Positions 50,706 to 61,400 of a DNA stretch of 64,000 nucleotides are shown here, piece after piece. Origin of the DNA: Mesorhizobium sp. (lineage in GTDB: Bacteria; Pseudomonadota; Alphaproteobacteria; Rhizobiales; Rhizobiaceae); the NCBI GenBank assembly GCA_004020315.1, contig SAQG01000026.1, forward strand, positions 1 through 64,000, read 5' to 3'. The notes under the pieces were generated by a model. That model worked only from the letters and a program-made list of their open reading frames with translations, ran no database searches and was not told where the DNA came from. The position numbers and the translations under genes are program-made. Every line of letters starts with the position of its first letter. The first letter of the stretch is position 1.

Positions 50706-51440
50706 ATGGACGCCTGGATGCAGAAGGGATCGGTCTTGGTGGCGGCAATCATGATCCTGCTTGCGAACTTGCCTGTTCCCGCCAACGTGGCGGGACGCAA
50801 AGTCCGGAGATTGTGTGCATCAGTTCTGATAGCTGCCACGTCGATTGCCGCAATGGCGCCGGCGCAGGCCCAATCGAATAGCGGTTATGACCCACGAAGC
50901 TGGACTTATGATCCGGCAAGAAATGTGCTGGTCTCCCCTTCCGCTCCCAACCAGACTTCGGATGGAGGAATCCGGCGCGAGTGGTCAGCAATCCCTAGGG
51001 AGATCGTACATTTCAGCGAGGCTCAACCGAAGGGATCGATCGTGATCAACACCACGGAGCGGCGGCTTTACTACGTCCTGGGGAACGGCAGAGCGCTGCG
51101 ATACGCGGTGGGCGTTGGAAAAGAGGGATTGGAATGGTCCGGCCGCGACACGATTTCGAGCAAAAGGCACTGGCCAGATTGGCGGCCGCCGGCCGAAATG
51201 AGATCCAGAGAAGCATCAAAAGGCCGCTTCCTGCCTGCGCATGTCGAGGGAGGTCCGAACAATCCATTGGGCGCGCGCGCATTGTATATCGGCAACACGC
51301 TTTACCGCGTCCACGGCACTAACCAGCCATGGACCGTCGGACAGGCCAACTCCTCCGGGTGCATCCGCATGACCAATGAAGACGTCATCGATCTTTATGA
51401 CCGAGTGAAGGTCGGCGCCCAGATTATCGTACGGCACTGA
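50706..51440 (+). CDS. L,D-transpeptidase (YkuD domain)
   Basis: Encodes 244 residues from the ATG at 50706 (MDAWMQKG). Two hydrophobic segments near the N-terminus (about 8-22 and 32-54) form a signal ending in APAQAQ. The YkuD domain starts with GSIVINTTERRLYYVLGNG and ends with the catalytic site HGTNQPW...SSGCIRM (His203, Cys219). These enzymes make 3-3 peptidoglycan cross-links or attach proteins to peptidoglycan. Its place divergent from rhcC1 suggests a role in local cell-wall remodelling for the secretion system, though it may be an ordinary copy. Confidence 0.9.
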   Translation: MDAWMQKGSVLVAAIMILLANLPVPANVAGRKVRRLCASVLIAATSIAAMAPAQAQSNSGYDPRSWTYDPARNVLVSPSAPNQTSDGGIRREWSAIPREIVHFSEAQPKGSIVINTTERRLYYVLGNGRALRYAVGVGKEGLEWSGRDTISSKRHWPDWRPPAEMRSREASKGRFLPAHVEGGPNNPLGARALYIGNTLYRVHGTNQPWTVGQANSSGCIRMTNEDVIDLYDRVKVGAQIIVRH

Positions 51441-51488
51441 TGGTTCGACACCTCTCCCCGAAAGCCCGTAAATGAGTGAGCTGCCGTC

Positions 51489-52448
51489 GTGATACCTTTC
51501 AACATCAAGCAGCTCGAAACGTTTCTCCTGGTGGCGACCTTCGGAAGCTTTCGAAAGGCGGCTGAACGCCTGAACACCACGCAGCCTGCGGTGTCGACCC
51601 GAATTGCCGGGTTGGAGGAAGCGCTTGGTGCCAAGCTGTTCGAGCGGCAGAGCAGCACGGTCAGGCTGACCGCCGAGGGACAACGGCTGCTACCACCTGC
51701 ACAACGGGTTCTGCGCGTAGCGGAGCGGCTGCAACTGATGGCCAGCTCTCTTTCAGAGACTGCAGAGACAACGAGGGTGCTGAGGCTTGGGGTTGCCGAA
51801 ACGATCGTGCACACTTGGCTGCCGGATTTCCTCAACGCATTGAAAGCAAACTTTCCGCTTGTCGATACGGATATCGTCGTCGATGCGACGACGACCCTTC
51901 GCAACGAACTCATGTCACACCGGCTCGATCTTGCGGTGCTGATGGGCCCTGTCTTGGAGTACAGCATCGAGAATATCGATATGCCGTCCTTTCCTCTTGC
52001 TTGGGTCTGCTCGCCGCAGTTGGAATTGCCCAACCGACGCAAGATGACACTGAACGACCTGATGCAGTTTCCAATCATCAGCTACGCGCGCACCACGCGA
52101 CCCTATAGCGAACTCTACCGCAAGCTCACCGGCGAATTCGAAGAGACGCCGCGCATCTTTCCGGCCAATTCCTTGGCCGCTTCCATCAAGATGACACTCA
52201 ACGGAATAGGCATAGCTTCCCTGCCTGAAGGAGTCGTCCAAGACTATATCGCAAGCGGTAAACTGCGCATCGTCGAATGCGAATGGCACCCGTCCGACTT
52301 GCAGTTTACCGCCTCCTACTCTTCCGAACCCTCCAACCCGATAGCGGAGCGGGCGGCAAAGTTGGCCGCCTGCGTTGCGCACGCATATGCTGCGCGAACC
52401 GATAAGCTTAGGCCCGCGGTTTCTCAGCCCAAGGTGGCCGGCAGGTAG
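51489..52448 (+). CDS. LysR-family transcriptional regulator
   Basis: Encodes 319 residues from a GTG. The winged helix-turn-helix is clear: NIKQLETFLLVATFGSFRKAAERLNTTQPAVSTRIAGLEE, then the linker helix and a two-lobed effector domain (LRLGVAETIVHTWLPDFLNAL). It is transcribed away from the T3SS promoter, after the L,D-transpeptidase. TtsI, the usual rhizobial T3SS activator, is a two-component regulator, so this would be a different control input. Its last 25 bases overlap the 3' end of the convergent giant gene. Confidence 0.92.
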   Translation: MIPFNIKQLETFLLVATFGSFRKAAERLNTTQPAVSTRIAGLEEALGAKLFERQSSTVRLTAEGQRLLPPAQRVLRVAERLQLMASSLSETAETTRVLRLGVAETIVHTWLPDFLNALKANFPLVDTDIVVDATTTLRNELMSHRLDLAVLMGPVLEYSIENIDMPSFPLAWVCSPQLELPNRRKMTLNDLMQFPIISYARTTRPYSELYRKLTGEFEETPRIFPANSLAASIKMTLNGIGIASLPEGVVQDYIASGKLRIVECEWHPSDLQFTASYSSEPSNPIAERAAKLAACVAHAYAARTDKLRPAVSQPKVAGR

Positions 52449-55400
52449 ATGCGGTCGCCTGAGAAGATCATATCCGGGCTCAGGATGTGATCCATGTTGA
52501 GAACCACCGTCTCCGCCACATCGGCCTTGTTGGCTCGTGCGATCGCCCGAATGCTGCTGCCGTCTCCCGCCTCGACCCATCGGTAGCCGCGCTGTTCGAG
52601 TTCGGGATTGATGCGGCCTTCGGAATTTCGCGCGCCGTCCGGGTGCGGAGCCACGTAATCCCCGGACACCCAGCCCGCGTGGTTCTCGCCATCCGCGCCG
52701 AACCCTTCAACCGGGATCCATTCCTGGCCGGACGGTTCGGTCGCTGGCTTACCCGTCTGATCGACGAACGTACCCGGCTCGAGGACGATGATCCGCGCGG
52801 AATCGGTGCTCGGCCGGCTTCTCAAATTCAGACCGTCATCGGCGACCACGACAAGTTGCGGGAAGTCCTCCGGCGGGGTTTGCGGCCCATCTGGGACATC
52901 CGAGGGATCATCTGGTTGCTGGGATGAGGCATCGCCATCCGGTTTTTTCGGATCGGGTGGAGGGGTCGTCTTCGGGCCCTCCCAAGGCTCCGCGAGCAGA
53001 GCGTCCAGCGAGAAGAGAAGCATTCCAACGCCGAAGGTGATGCCCAGAGTCCAGCGATCCCATGCAGCCCATCTTTTGTCGGACTTTTCCGCCGCCGCGA
53101 TATCAGCATCGGTTCGCGGCACTGAACGGCGATTCATCCGGTCCGTCCTTATGGCCGACGCCCAGAATTCCGCGCAGCCGAAGGTGAACATGGTGCCGGC
53201 GACTGTCGCGATCGGCGCCGGCCAGGAGTGCACCGTATAGAAGGCGCAGCCAAGCACATAGCCGGGTCCAGCCAGATATTCGGCCATGTTTCGGATCACC
53301 GGTCTGCCGGTGAACGACTGCAGCATCGACTTCGTGCCATAGACGATATTGCCGAGCGTGAACGTGCTGTTGACGACAAGATCCTTACCCTGGATCATCC
53401 CGGTCGCGGCACCTGGCGCTGCCGCAATGAATGTGGCTCCGGCGAGCGCGTTGAGGAATCGCCCGAACGGCTTGTGATTTGCGGTTGCGTTGGGGAAGAG
53501 CGCCTGCGCGCCGAAAACGACGCCTCGCACGCCAAATGCGACCGCTCCGGCGGTGGCGGTCCAGGTTGGCGGCAACGAACTCCACAACACATAGGAGGTG
53601 GTCGACATGCTGCCAAAGGTGGCGAGAGCCTGACCGTTTTCCCGCATCCTGGCATGTCTGAGGGCCAGATCGACGCTGGTGGCCTGATCCGGCGTCATCG
53701 CCTTTTTATGGGTCGCCCGATAGGTCGTCAGCTGCAGCACGGAGAGGGCGTTCGTCTGATCCCCGCTCATCCACTCGAACTGCTCGAGCGTGAATTTGCG
53801 GAACTGGCCGGGGCTCATTTCCTCAAACTGTTTTGGTGTCACCGCTTCGATCTGCGGCTGGGTCAGGGCTTCGGTGTGATGGATCGTGAAGGCACCCCAT
53901 TGATCGCGGGTCAGCACCGGAATCTGCTTCTCGGTCAGCCACGGCACCTGGCTGGGATCGAACTTCGCCACGTCCACGGAATCGATCATGGTTTCGGGGA
54001 TCGCCGGAACCTGGCGCTCGGTGAGGTTCTTGAGCAATCCGGCCTCGCCCAGGTCCTTGAATTGTTGTGACGTGAAACTCGCGACTTGGCCGGGCTTGAA
54101 CCACGGAACCTGGCGCGCTTCCAACGTCGACACGTTAACGAACTCGACCTTGTCTCCTTTTATCGCCTGCAACTGTGATTTCGTCAGGTGAGGCGTCAAA
54201 CCAGCTTTGCCGAGATCCCGGAACTGCTGGTCGGTCACATTGCGGATGTGGCCCTCGGTCAGCCAAGGAATCTGTTTCCCGGCGAGGCCCGCAATGTTGA
54301 CCTGGTCTATCTTTGCTTTCGGGATACCGCGCAGTTGGCTCTTGGTCAGATAGGGCAGCAAGCCGGCCTGATCCATGTCGCGGAACTGCTGTTCCGTCAG
54401 CTCGCTCACCTGCTCGCGCTTAAGCCATGGAATCTGGTTCGGCTGGAAATCCCCCATGACGAGATCTGGCACCTGGTAAAGCGGGATCGCTCTGACGCCA
54501 TCTCGGGTGAGCGGTCCATTGTTTGAAGCTGATTGGCCCTTGTTTGCTGGTGCGGGACGGCCAGTTTCAGCGGGAGGGTGGGAGCCAATAGAAGCGTAGT
54601 AATCGTATAGCTCATCTGCGTACCGGCCATAAAACTCCCCGTAAGTTCCGTCCGCAGTGCTCGGCTGCTTGTCCGTGAATAGCGTCGCCATTTCCTCGAC
54701 GGCTTGCGATCGATCAATCTCGCCAGCCTTGTATCGGGCGAATATATCGGCCTGGGCCGAATTCCCCTCGGCGCCGAGGATAGCAGCCGGCTTGCCGCTA
54801 TTAACCGCAAGCTCGTCGGCAGCGGCATATTGAACAAAAGTCGCTTCGCCCTCAACGTTCAAATAGGCAGAGACTACAGCGTCCTTAAATGCCTGCCGAT
54901 CTGGAAAGTTATCGGGATGAAGGTCGATCGCAGCGTCCGCAACGTGAGACAGCTCATGGCCGAGCATGTCGACGAATTCGGCAAGTACGGTGTCGCTGTC
55001 CGCATCGCCTGCTCGGAATGCCTCGGCATCGACAAAGACTACCCCCAAATCGCTTACATATTGTGATCCAGTCGCCGTCAGATCATCGCCGGAGTTGGCG
55101 TCGAAAATCCTAAGGTCGTGCCGCGCCGGGTTGACGATGCGCACACCATTTGCGTGAGCGCCGCGCAGGAGTTCCATCAGCGTCGGCGACCGACTGAGCT
55201 GATCTGTAAGATTGGCCTTGGTGACTTCCGCCATGCCGAGGTTCTGATGGAGCATGTCGTCGAGCAGACTCGCCGCCTCCTGGCGGTTGGCCGCGATTTC
55301 GGCCTGCGTCAGCGGCTTGGCGAATGAGGGGCCCAATGACCCATCTGCTGCTGAACCCTGCCCATTCCGCACTGGCCTGGGCGCCGGACTACGGGGAGCG

Positions 55401-58400
55401 ATCGGGCCCTCGCCAGCCGGCGGCAAGCCGTTTGCCGGCGGAGAATTATCGCGGACCTCCAGCGCAACCAACTGGTTGAGGTAATGGGCCTGCGTGGGCG
55501 TCAGTTCGCCGCGAGCCTGCTGATCCAGCTGTTGCCGCAACGCTTTCCATGCTGGCTTGCCCATCCCGTCTGGCCGTCCGTCGACGAAGGCGAGTTGGTC
55601 CGGATATGGCGCACCACCCAGTTCCGGGAACACATCTGACACGCGCTGGCCAGCGAATCTGAGATTGGGGTTGGGCGAAGCTGCGATCTCGGCAAGATAG
55701 GCGTCGAGATGCTGCAGGACGTCCGGCGTCAGTCCCCCATCCGAAGTCTCCAGCGCGGAGAAAACCTTTTGCGCGCCTTCGGAGAATCCGGGGTGCGCCC
55801 GGGCGGTACGGGTATGCGGCACCAGGTCCTTCCTCACCGTGCCGAGTTCGACCGTCGTTAACGGCCATTGCCCAAGGTTTATGGCGAAACCGACACCGTG
55901 GTCCTTGCGGTCCAGGCGGTTGAGTGGCCCGGCGCCTGCCTCGCGCGCCACGCCCTCGAAGGCAGGGCTCCCGCGCCAGGGTTCCTTGCCGCCTCCGAAG
56001 GGCGCAATGACGTTGTAGTTGCGGTAGAGGACACGATCCTCGAGACCGGGCACCTTGCCTTCGGCGCTGTAGTGGCTGGCACCACCTCTGGCAGCTTCTT
56101 CCCAGAAAGAGGCTGCCCTTTTGCTGAGCGGGCCAGGTTCCCTAAGCGTATATCCCGGCCGGCCGCCTTCGCCCCCGAGATAGAGCAGCGTGCGTTTGAC
56201 GTAGGCCCCACTCACGGAGAAGCCAGCGATGGACAGGGAAGCGCCAACGGCGCTTTCGCTCTGGAACGTGTTCTTCGACACCATCGGGGCCGATGCGACC
56301 CACCGGGCGTATGGAGCCGCAGCCTCGTCGTAAGCGAAATTCGGCCGGTATCCATTGACGAAAAGTTTCTGGCCCTTCGCGTCGTTGGGATGGACCGGGA
56401 GCAGAAAGCCCGTGCCTTCCGGGCCGTTGTTCTTCAGGCTGAGTTCCCCATAGACCTGCCGGCTGGGCAGCGGCACCTTAATGCTGAACATCGATCCGCC
56501 GAGGCCGACTGCGCGGGTTGCCAGGTCGTTCAGCATCGGCCCACCCAGGACATTGGCTTCGTGTTCCTGCAGGAACCAGGAAACGGTCGCGCGGTCGGAC
56601 CGCCAGACCCCTTGTGCATCCGTGAAGAATGTCGGGGCGCGCCACGAACTCGCCTTGTCGGCATCCAGCAACCGCTCCAGCAGGACAGGCACCTCGCTGT
56701 TGATTTCGGTCCCGGCCTTGGGCTTGCTTGCGGGCAGCGCGTTCTCCAAAGCGTGCGCGAGCGACTGGACCGCCGGGTCCGCGGATTTCTGCTGGTTGGC
56801 GGCGTAACCGCGCATCTCTCGCCAGAGATACGGTGTCCAGGTCTCATGGCCGGACAGAACCTTCTCATTGTAGCGGCCTTCCGGCGAAAGCTTGCCTGCG
56901 GGTTTGAACGAAGACTCCGGCTGAAGCTTCGGACCGTAGACCCACGTGCTGCCACTGTCGGCTGCCAGGACTTGCATGAGCGCATCCTGCTGCGCGGCGG
57001 TCACGGCCTTGCCGGGCTTCGTGGCGCGTCCCTTGAAGAACGGCGAGGCGGCATTTGCCGCAGCGGCAAGGTTCGGGTCAGTGGAGCCTGACGCAGCCTT
57101 GAGGTAATCGCCGACGATGCCACGGCCTGCATCGGTCCAGGCGGCTTCTCCTGGCAGCGCCCCGGCGGTAAGGGACTGCTCGCCGCGGGGCAGCCTGGCG
57201 TCGGACGACAGGCCGAGTTGGTCGATCACTTCTCCCGGCGAGAGATGCGGCAGCTTGCCCTGAGCGCTGAACACCTGGAGGGTCGTCAAGCCGTTCATCG
57301 AAAGCTGGCCGGCCGGTTTGGAGCCGGTGAACGGGCTGTTCCGGTCGGCGTTGAGCATTTCGTCAAGCGCATGATGCTGAGCCTGCGTCATTTCCGTGCC
57401 GGACTGAGGCAGGCCCCTGCCCCCGAGTTGCACTCTGGTCATGGTCACCGCATCGCGGACGACAGGATCGCTGGAACGTTCGAGGGAATGGAGGTAGTCG
57501 CCGACCAGTTCCACCTGCTCGGGCGTCCACGTCGGCGCGGGCGTCGCCGCATCGTCGGGAAGCGCCGGCAAGGTCGCGGCCAGGGTCTCGCCGAGCGCCG
57601 AGCGATGGCTGACTTCCGGATTGTCGGCAGGATCGAACGTATGGACTTCCCGTGCCGGGGTGTTGACCCTGAGCTGGCCGTTCGGCGTGGTGATCGACCC
57701 GCGCTTGGCGCGTTCGACGGTCGGGCCGGAACCCAGGTAGCCGGCATCCGTCGCATGCTCGCCCGGCAGGACGATGTCGCGGGTCATGCTCGCCTGCGGG
57801 CCGGCCACGATGACCTTGGCCGGCAGGTATTTGCCGCCGGCCTCGACATAGATGTCCTGTCCGGCGGTGACGCCGTCCTGCTGAACCGGCCGGTGATAGA
57901 TGCTGTCGACCAGCTCGCCGAGCTTCGGATAGTCATAGCGGGGTTCGGTGTTCAGGTAACGCGTGCCGATGCGCCGCAGGCCGGCTTTGACGGCATTGAA
58001 CGTCTGGCCGAAGCTGTACGGGTTTGACGAGAAACGGTTGATGATCGGCGTGCCGTCGGGCCGAACTGGGCTGGGGTGCCCGGTGTCCGTCAGCTCGGTG
58101 CGGGCGTTCGGATCGGCTGTCCAGCGGCCGTCGGCGCCGAGATAAAGCACCGGCAAGGAAGGATCGAGCTCGACAGGGGCCGGCACCGGCTCCGGCGCGG
58201 CCGTGATCGCCTTGGGTTCGGGTATGGCGACAACCCTCAGCCCTTCCGGTAGGTTGAAATCGACGAGCATCTCGCCGGTATGGCGGTTGCCGAGAGTGTA
58301 GCGCATCAACGGGCGGGTGCCTTGCGCCCCATCTTCCGGCAGCTTCGCTCCGGAAGGTCCCTGCCGCTCGGTGGTTTCGCGGCTCGAACCGTCGCGTGTT

Positions 58401-61400
58401 TCGGTTTCGGACTGGAGCAGGACCTCGTCCGGGGTGGCAAGCACGGCCGGGTCGGAAGGGCGTGCGCCGTCGAGGTAGCCCGTCTGCTGCGGATCCTTGC
58501 CGCTGGTGTAGGTGTAGTCGCCGGCGTCCGGCTTCGGCATGCCGGTAAATGACTTTGTTGCCGGGTCCCAGACGAGCCGCAAGCCGCTCTCGGCCGGACG
58601 CGTCGTTCCGCCGCCGCGGACCGGCGGAACCACGATCGGATCGCCGTCAGCGGGGGGGCGCACATTCTGCTCACGCGCTCCCTGGGCGCCTCGGTTCTCG
58701 GGGTCGCCGCGCTCGCCAGGAGCGCTCGGCCCTTCATCGTGGACGTTGACAACCGTCCCCTCGACGACGGGGTGGCTGGGATCGTGGAAGACCAGTTGGT
58801 CGGTCGGGCGATAGACGCCGTCGGGGCCTTGCTCATGCACGACCATCGGCCGCGACGATTGTCCGTCGCCTGGCGGATCAAACCTGCCACCCGTCGGCGG
58901 CAGTTGGTTGGGGCCGTTGGGATCGCCTGCCGGCAGCGCGCGCTGACCGGTCGGACGGTTAGTCCATCCCGTGTTGTCAAAACCGTTCCGGGTACCGAAA
59001 CCAGTACCCTGCTGGTCGGACGTTTCGCCGACCACATCGCCATCGATGATGATCTCATCTGGATCCGGCATGACCTGCTCGCCGGTGGGCCTGTAGACAC
59101 CGTCCGGGCCCATCTCGTAGACGGCTCGCGGTTGCGGCCCCGAATCCGCTGCCCCAGGAAAACTGGCCGACGTATGAGTTCCGTTCCGAGTACCGCCCGC
59201 CCCAGGCATGTTGTACAACAGCGAGCGGCCGCCCAAGCCTGTGCCGACAGTTCCGACGCCTATGCCCACGACTGCGTTCGCGAGCTCGAGCAGGGACATC
59301 TCGCCGCCATGCGCTGCCAGATCCTCTACCGATTTACCGAGCAACGGAACACCGGTAACCACGGCGCCTGCATCGAGGCCCCACGCGGCGGTGGTCAGCC
59401 TGTTGCCGCTTTGCATAAACTCCGAGACCTTACCAGCATAAGCGGCCTCCTTTACGTTCACCTGGAATCTGCCGATGCCCCAGCTGGCATCCTTCATGCG
59501 GGTCATCCCGAACCCGCCCGCGAAAGCCTGGGAGCTGGACAGGCTTGTCTTTGCCAAGCCGAATGTACGCAAGGCACCGGCGCCTACGGGCAGGAATGCG
59601 GTTACGCCGGTCGCGACATTCCAGGCCGACTGGCTGTCGAAGTCGCCTCCCTGCAGGAGGTGATCACCCTCTTTGATCAGCGCCTTACCGCCAAGAATTG
59701 AACCGGAGCCGATCGCGATGGGAATCGCCCATTGGCCGCCCGGTACGAACGAGACGATGGTTGAGACACCGGCGACGATGCCAAGGCCAATGTCGGTAGC
59801 CTTGTCCCAGAAATCCACCTTGCGTGCGTCGGCCACTTCCAGTTCGTCGAGCGAAAAACCATCCTCGCCGAGCGACATGTCGCCGCCCTTGGCCATGACC
59901 AGATTGCCCTTCTCGCTGAAGATGCGATTCTCGTGCTGGAATTCATCGAAAGTGCTGTAATATTTACCGGAACTGTCGACATAGCCGGCTTCGTTGCCAT
60001 CGCTCTTGATCGCGAACAAGGCCGTCGATGATTCCATTCCGCCATCAAGGGAGAAGATCGGCACGATCTTGACTTCGGCGTCGTCGCCGGCGCGGTCGGT
60101 GATTTCGTCGACGACCTTTTCGACCCCCTCGCTCGATGGATCGAGACCGAGGGTCTGAGCGACGGTACCGCTGAGTTCGCCGGACGTATATGTCTTGTAT
60201 TCACCGGTGAAACCGGCTTCGTAGAGGTTCTCGAACTGCACCTGATATCCGGCGAGCGCCTTGTCCCGCTGTTCTTCAAAATACTCGTTTTTGAGCTTCG
60301 CCTCGTGCTCCTCCAAGCCATATTCTAGAAGCTTGGGGTGGCTTGCGGAAAAAGCGTACCAGTCACGCCCCGCCACCATGGCCGGCCGCACGTTTTGTTC
60401 CCAGTCCTCCAATTCGTTCTTTTCGGTCTCCGCCTGGCCCCGATCGATTTCCGCGGCCGCGACTTCGGGGGGCACCCACAGCATCTGGCCGTCCATCTCG
60501 ATCTGGACCCACTTGCCGCTGTCGCCAATCGCGCCCGGGCCCTGCTCTTCGTAGGCCGCGGCAACCTCCGGCGCGACCCACAGGTCGCGGCCGTTCACCT
60601 TGATCTTCACCGCTGTCTCGCCCGGCTTGAGCGTGCCGGCGGGCGCCTCTACCGTTCCCGGCCCGTAGTCGGTGATCGCTTGGTCGCGTGCCGTCGTCGC
60701 CTCGACGAGCCCCGTCTTCGCGTCCCTCAGCCCTGCGTCCAGCAGATCGACCTGCGCACCTATGATCGTCGACTTGGCCGCCTCCAGCGCCGAGTGCGAT
60801 CCGTTCCCATATGGCGTGCAGACCGGCGCTGACATATCCTGCGTCGAGGCCAGCATCTCCTGCCACTGCTTGTTGAGTGGATCGTTGCGGAAGTCTTCCC
60901 TGATATTCTCGTCGTCGAGAGCGTATGTCAGGGCTGATTTATGTACGTTCGTGTCATCACCGTTCTCGTCGGTGAAAGTGTCGTTCTCATAGACGGTAAC
61001 AACATAGAGCTGACCGTTCTCCTCGACTATGTCCTGCGACAATATCTTGCCGGTGAACTCACCACGTCCATTGGTATATCCCTCCCAATCGAAATGGTGC
61101 GGGTTTCTCTCCTGTGCCTGCGCGAGCAGTTGCTGCTTGAGAGGCTCCATGGTCACCGCAAGATCGGCCGCCTCTTTCTGCGCAATCCCATATTCCTGAT
61201 ATGCCTCGGCCAAGGTCACCTGATTGGCCGCGGCCCCCTTGAGCGTTTGCAGACTTTCAAGCCGCTCTTCGATCGCCGTGTATTCGGGGCTTCCAGGCTT
61301 GGCATCGGTAAGTTTCAGCTCCAGCTCGGTCGAGCTGATCATTTGGTCGATCGTGGCCTTGTTGCCGTTGGCGGTGTGTAGCGAAACGTTTGTAAAGAGC

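Noticed and set aside
55868..57091. 407-residue plus-strand frame inside the giant gene, and several others on that strand
   Set aside because: All lie antisense to a continuous 3,803-residue frame with clear domains; they have no recognisable content.
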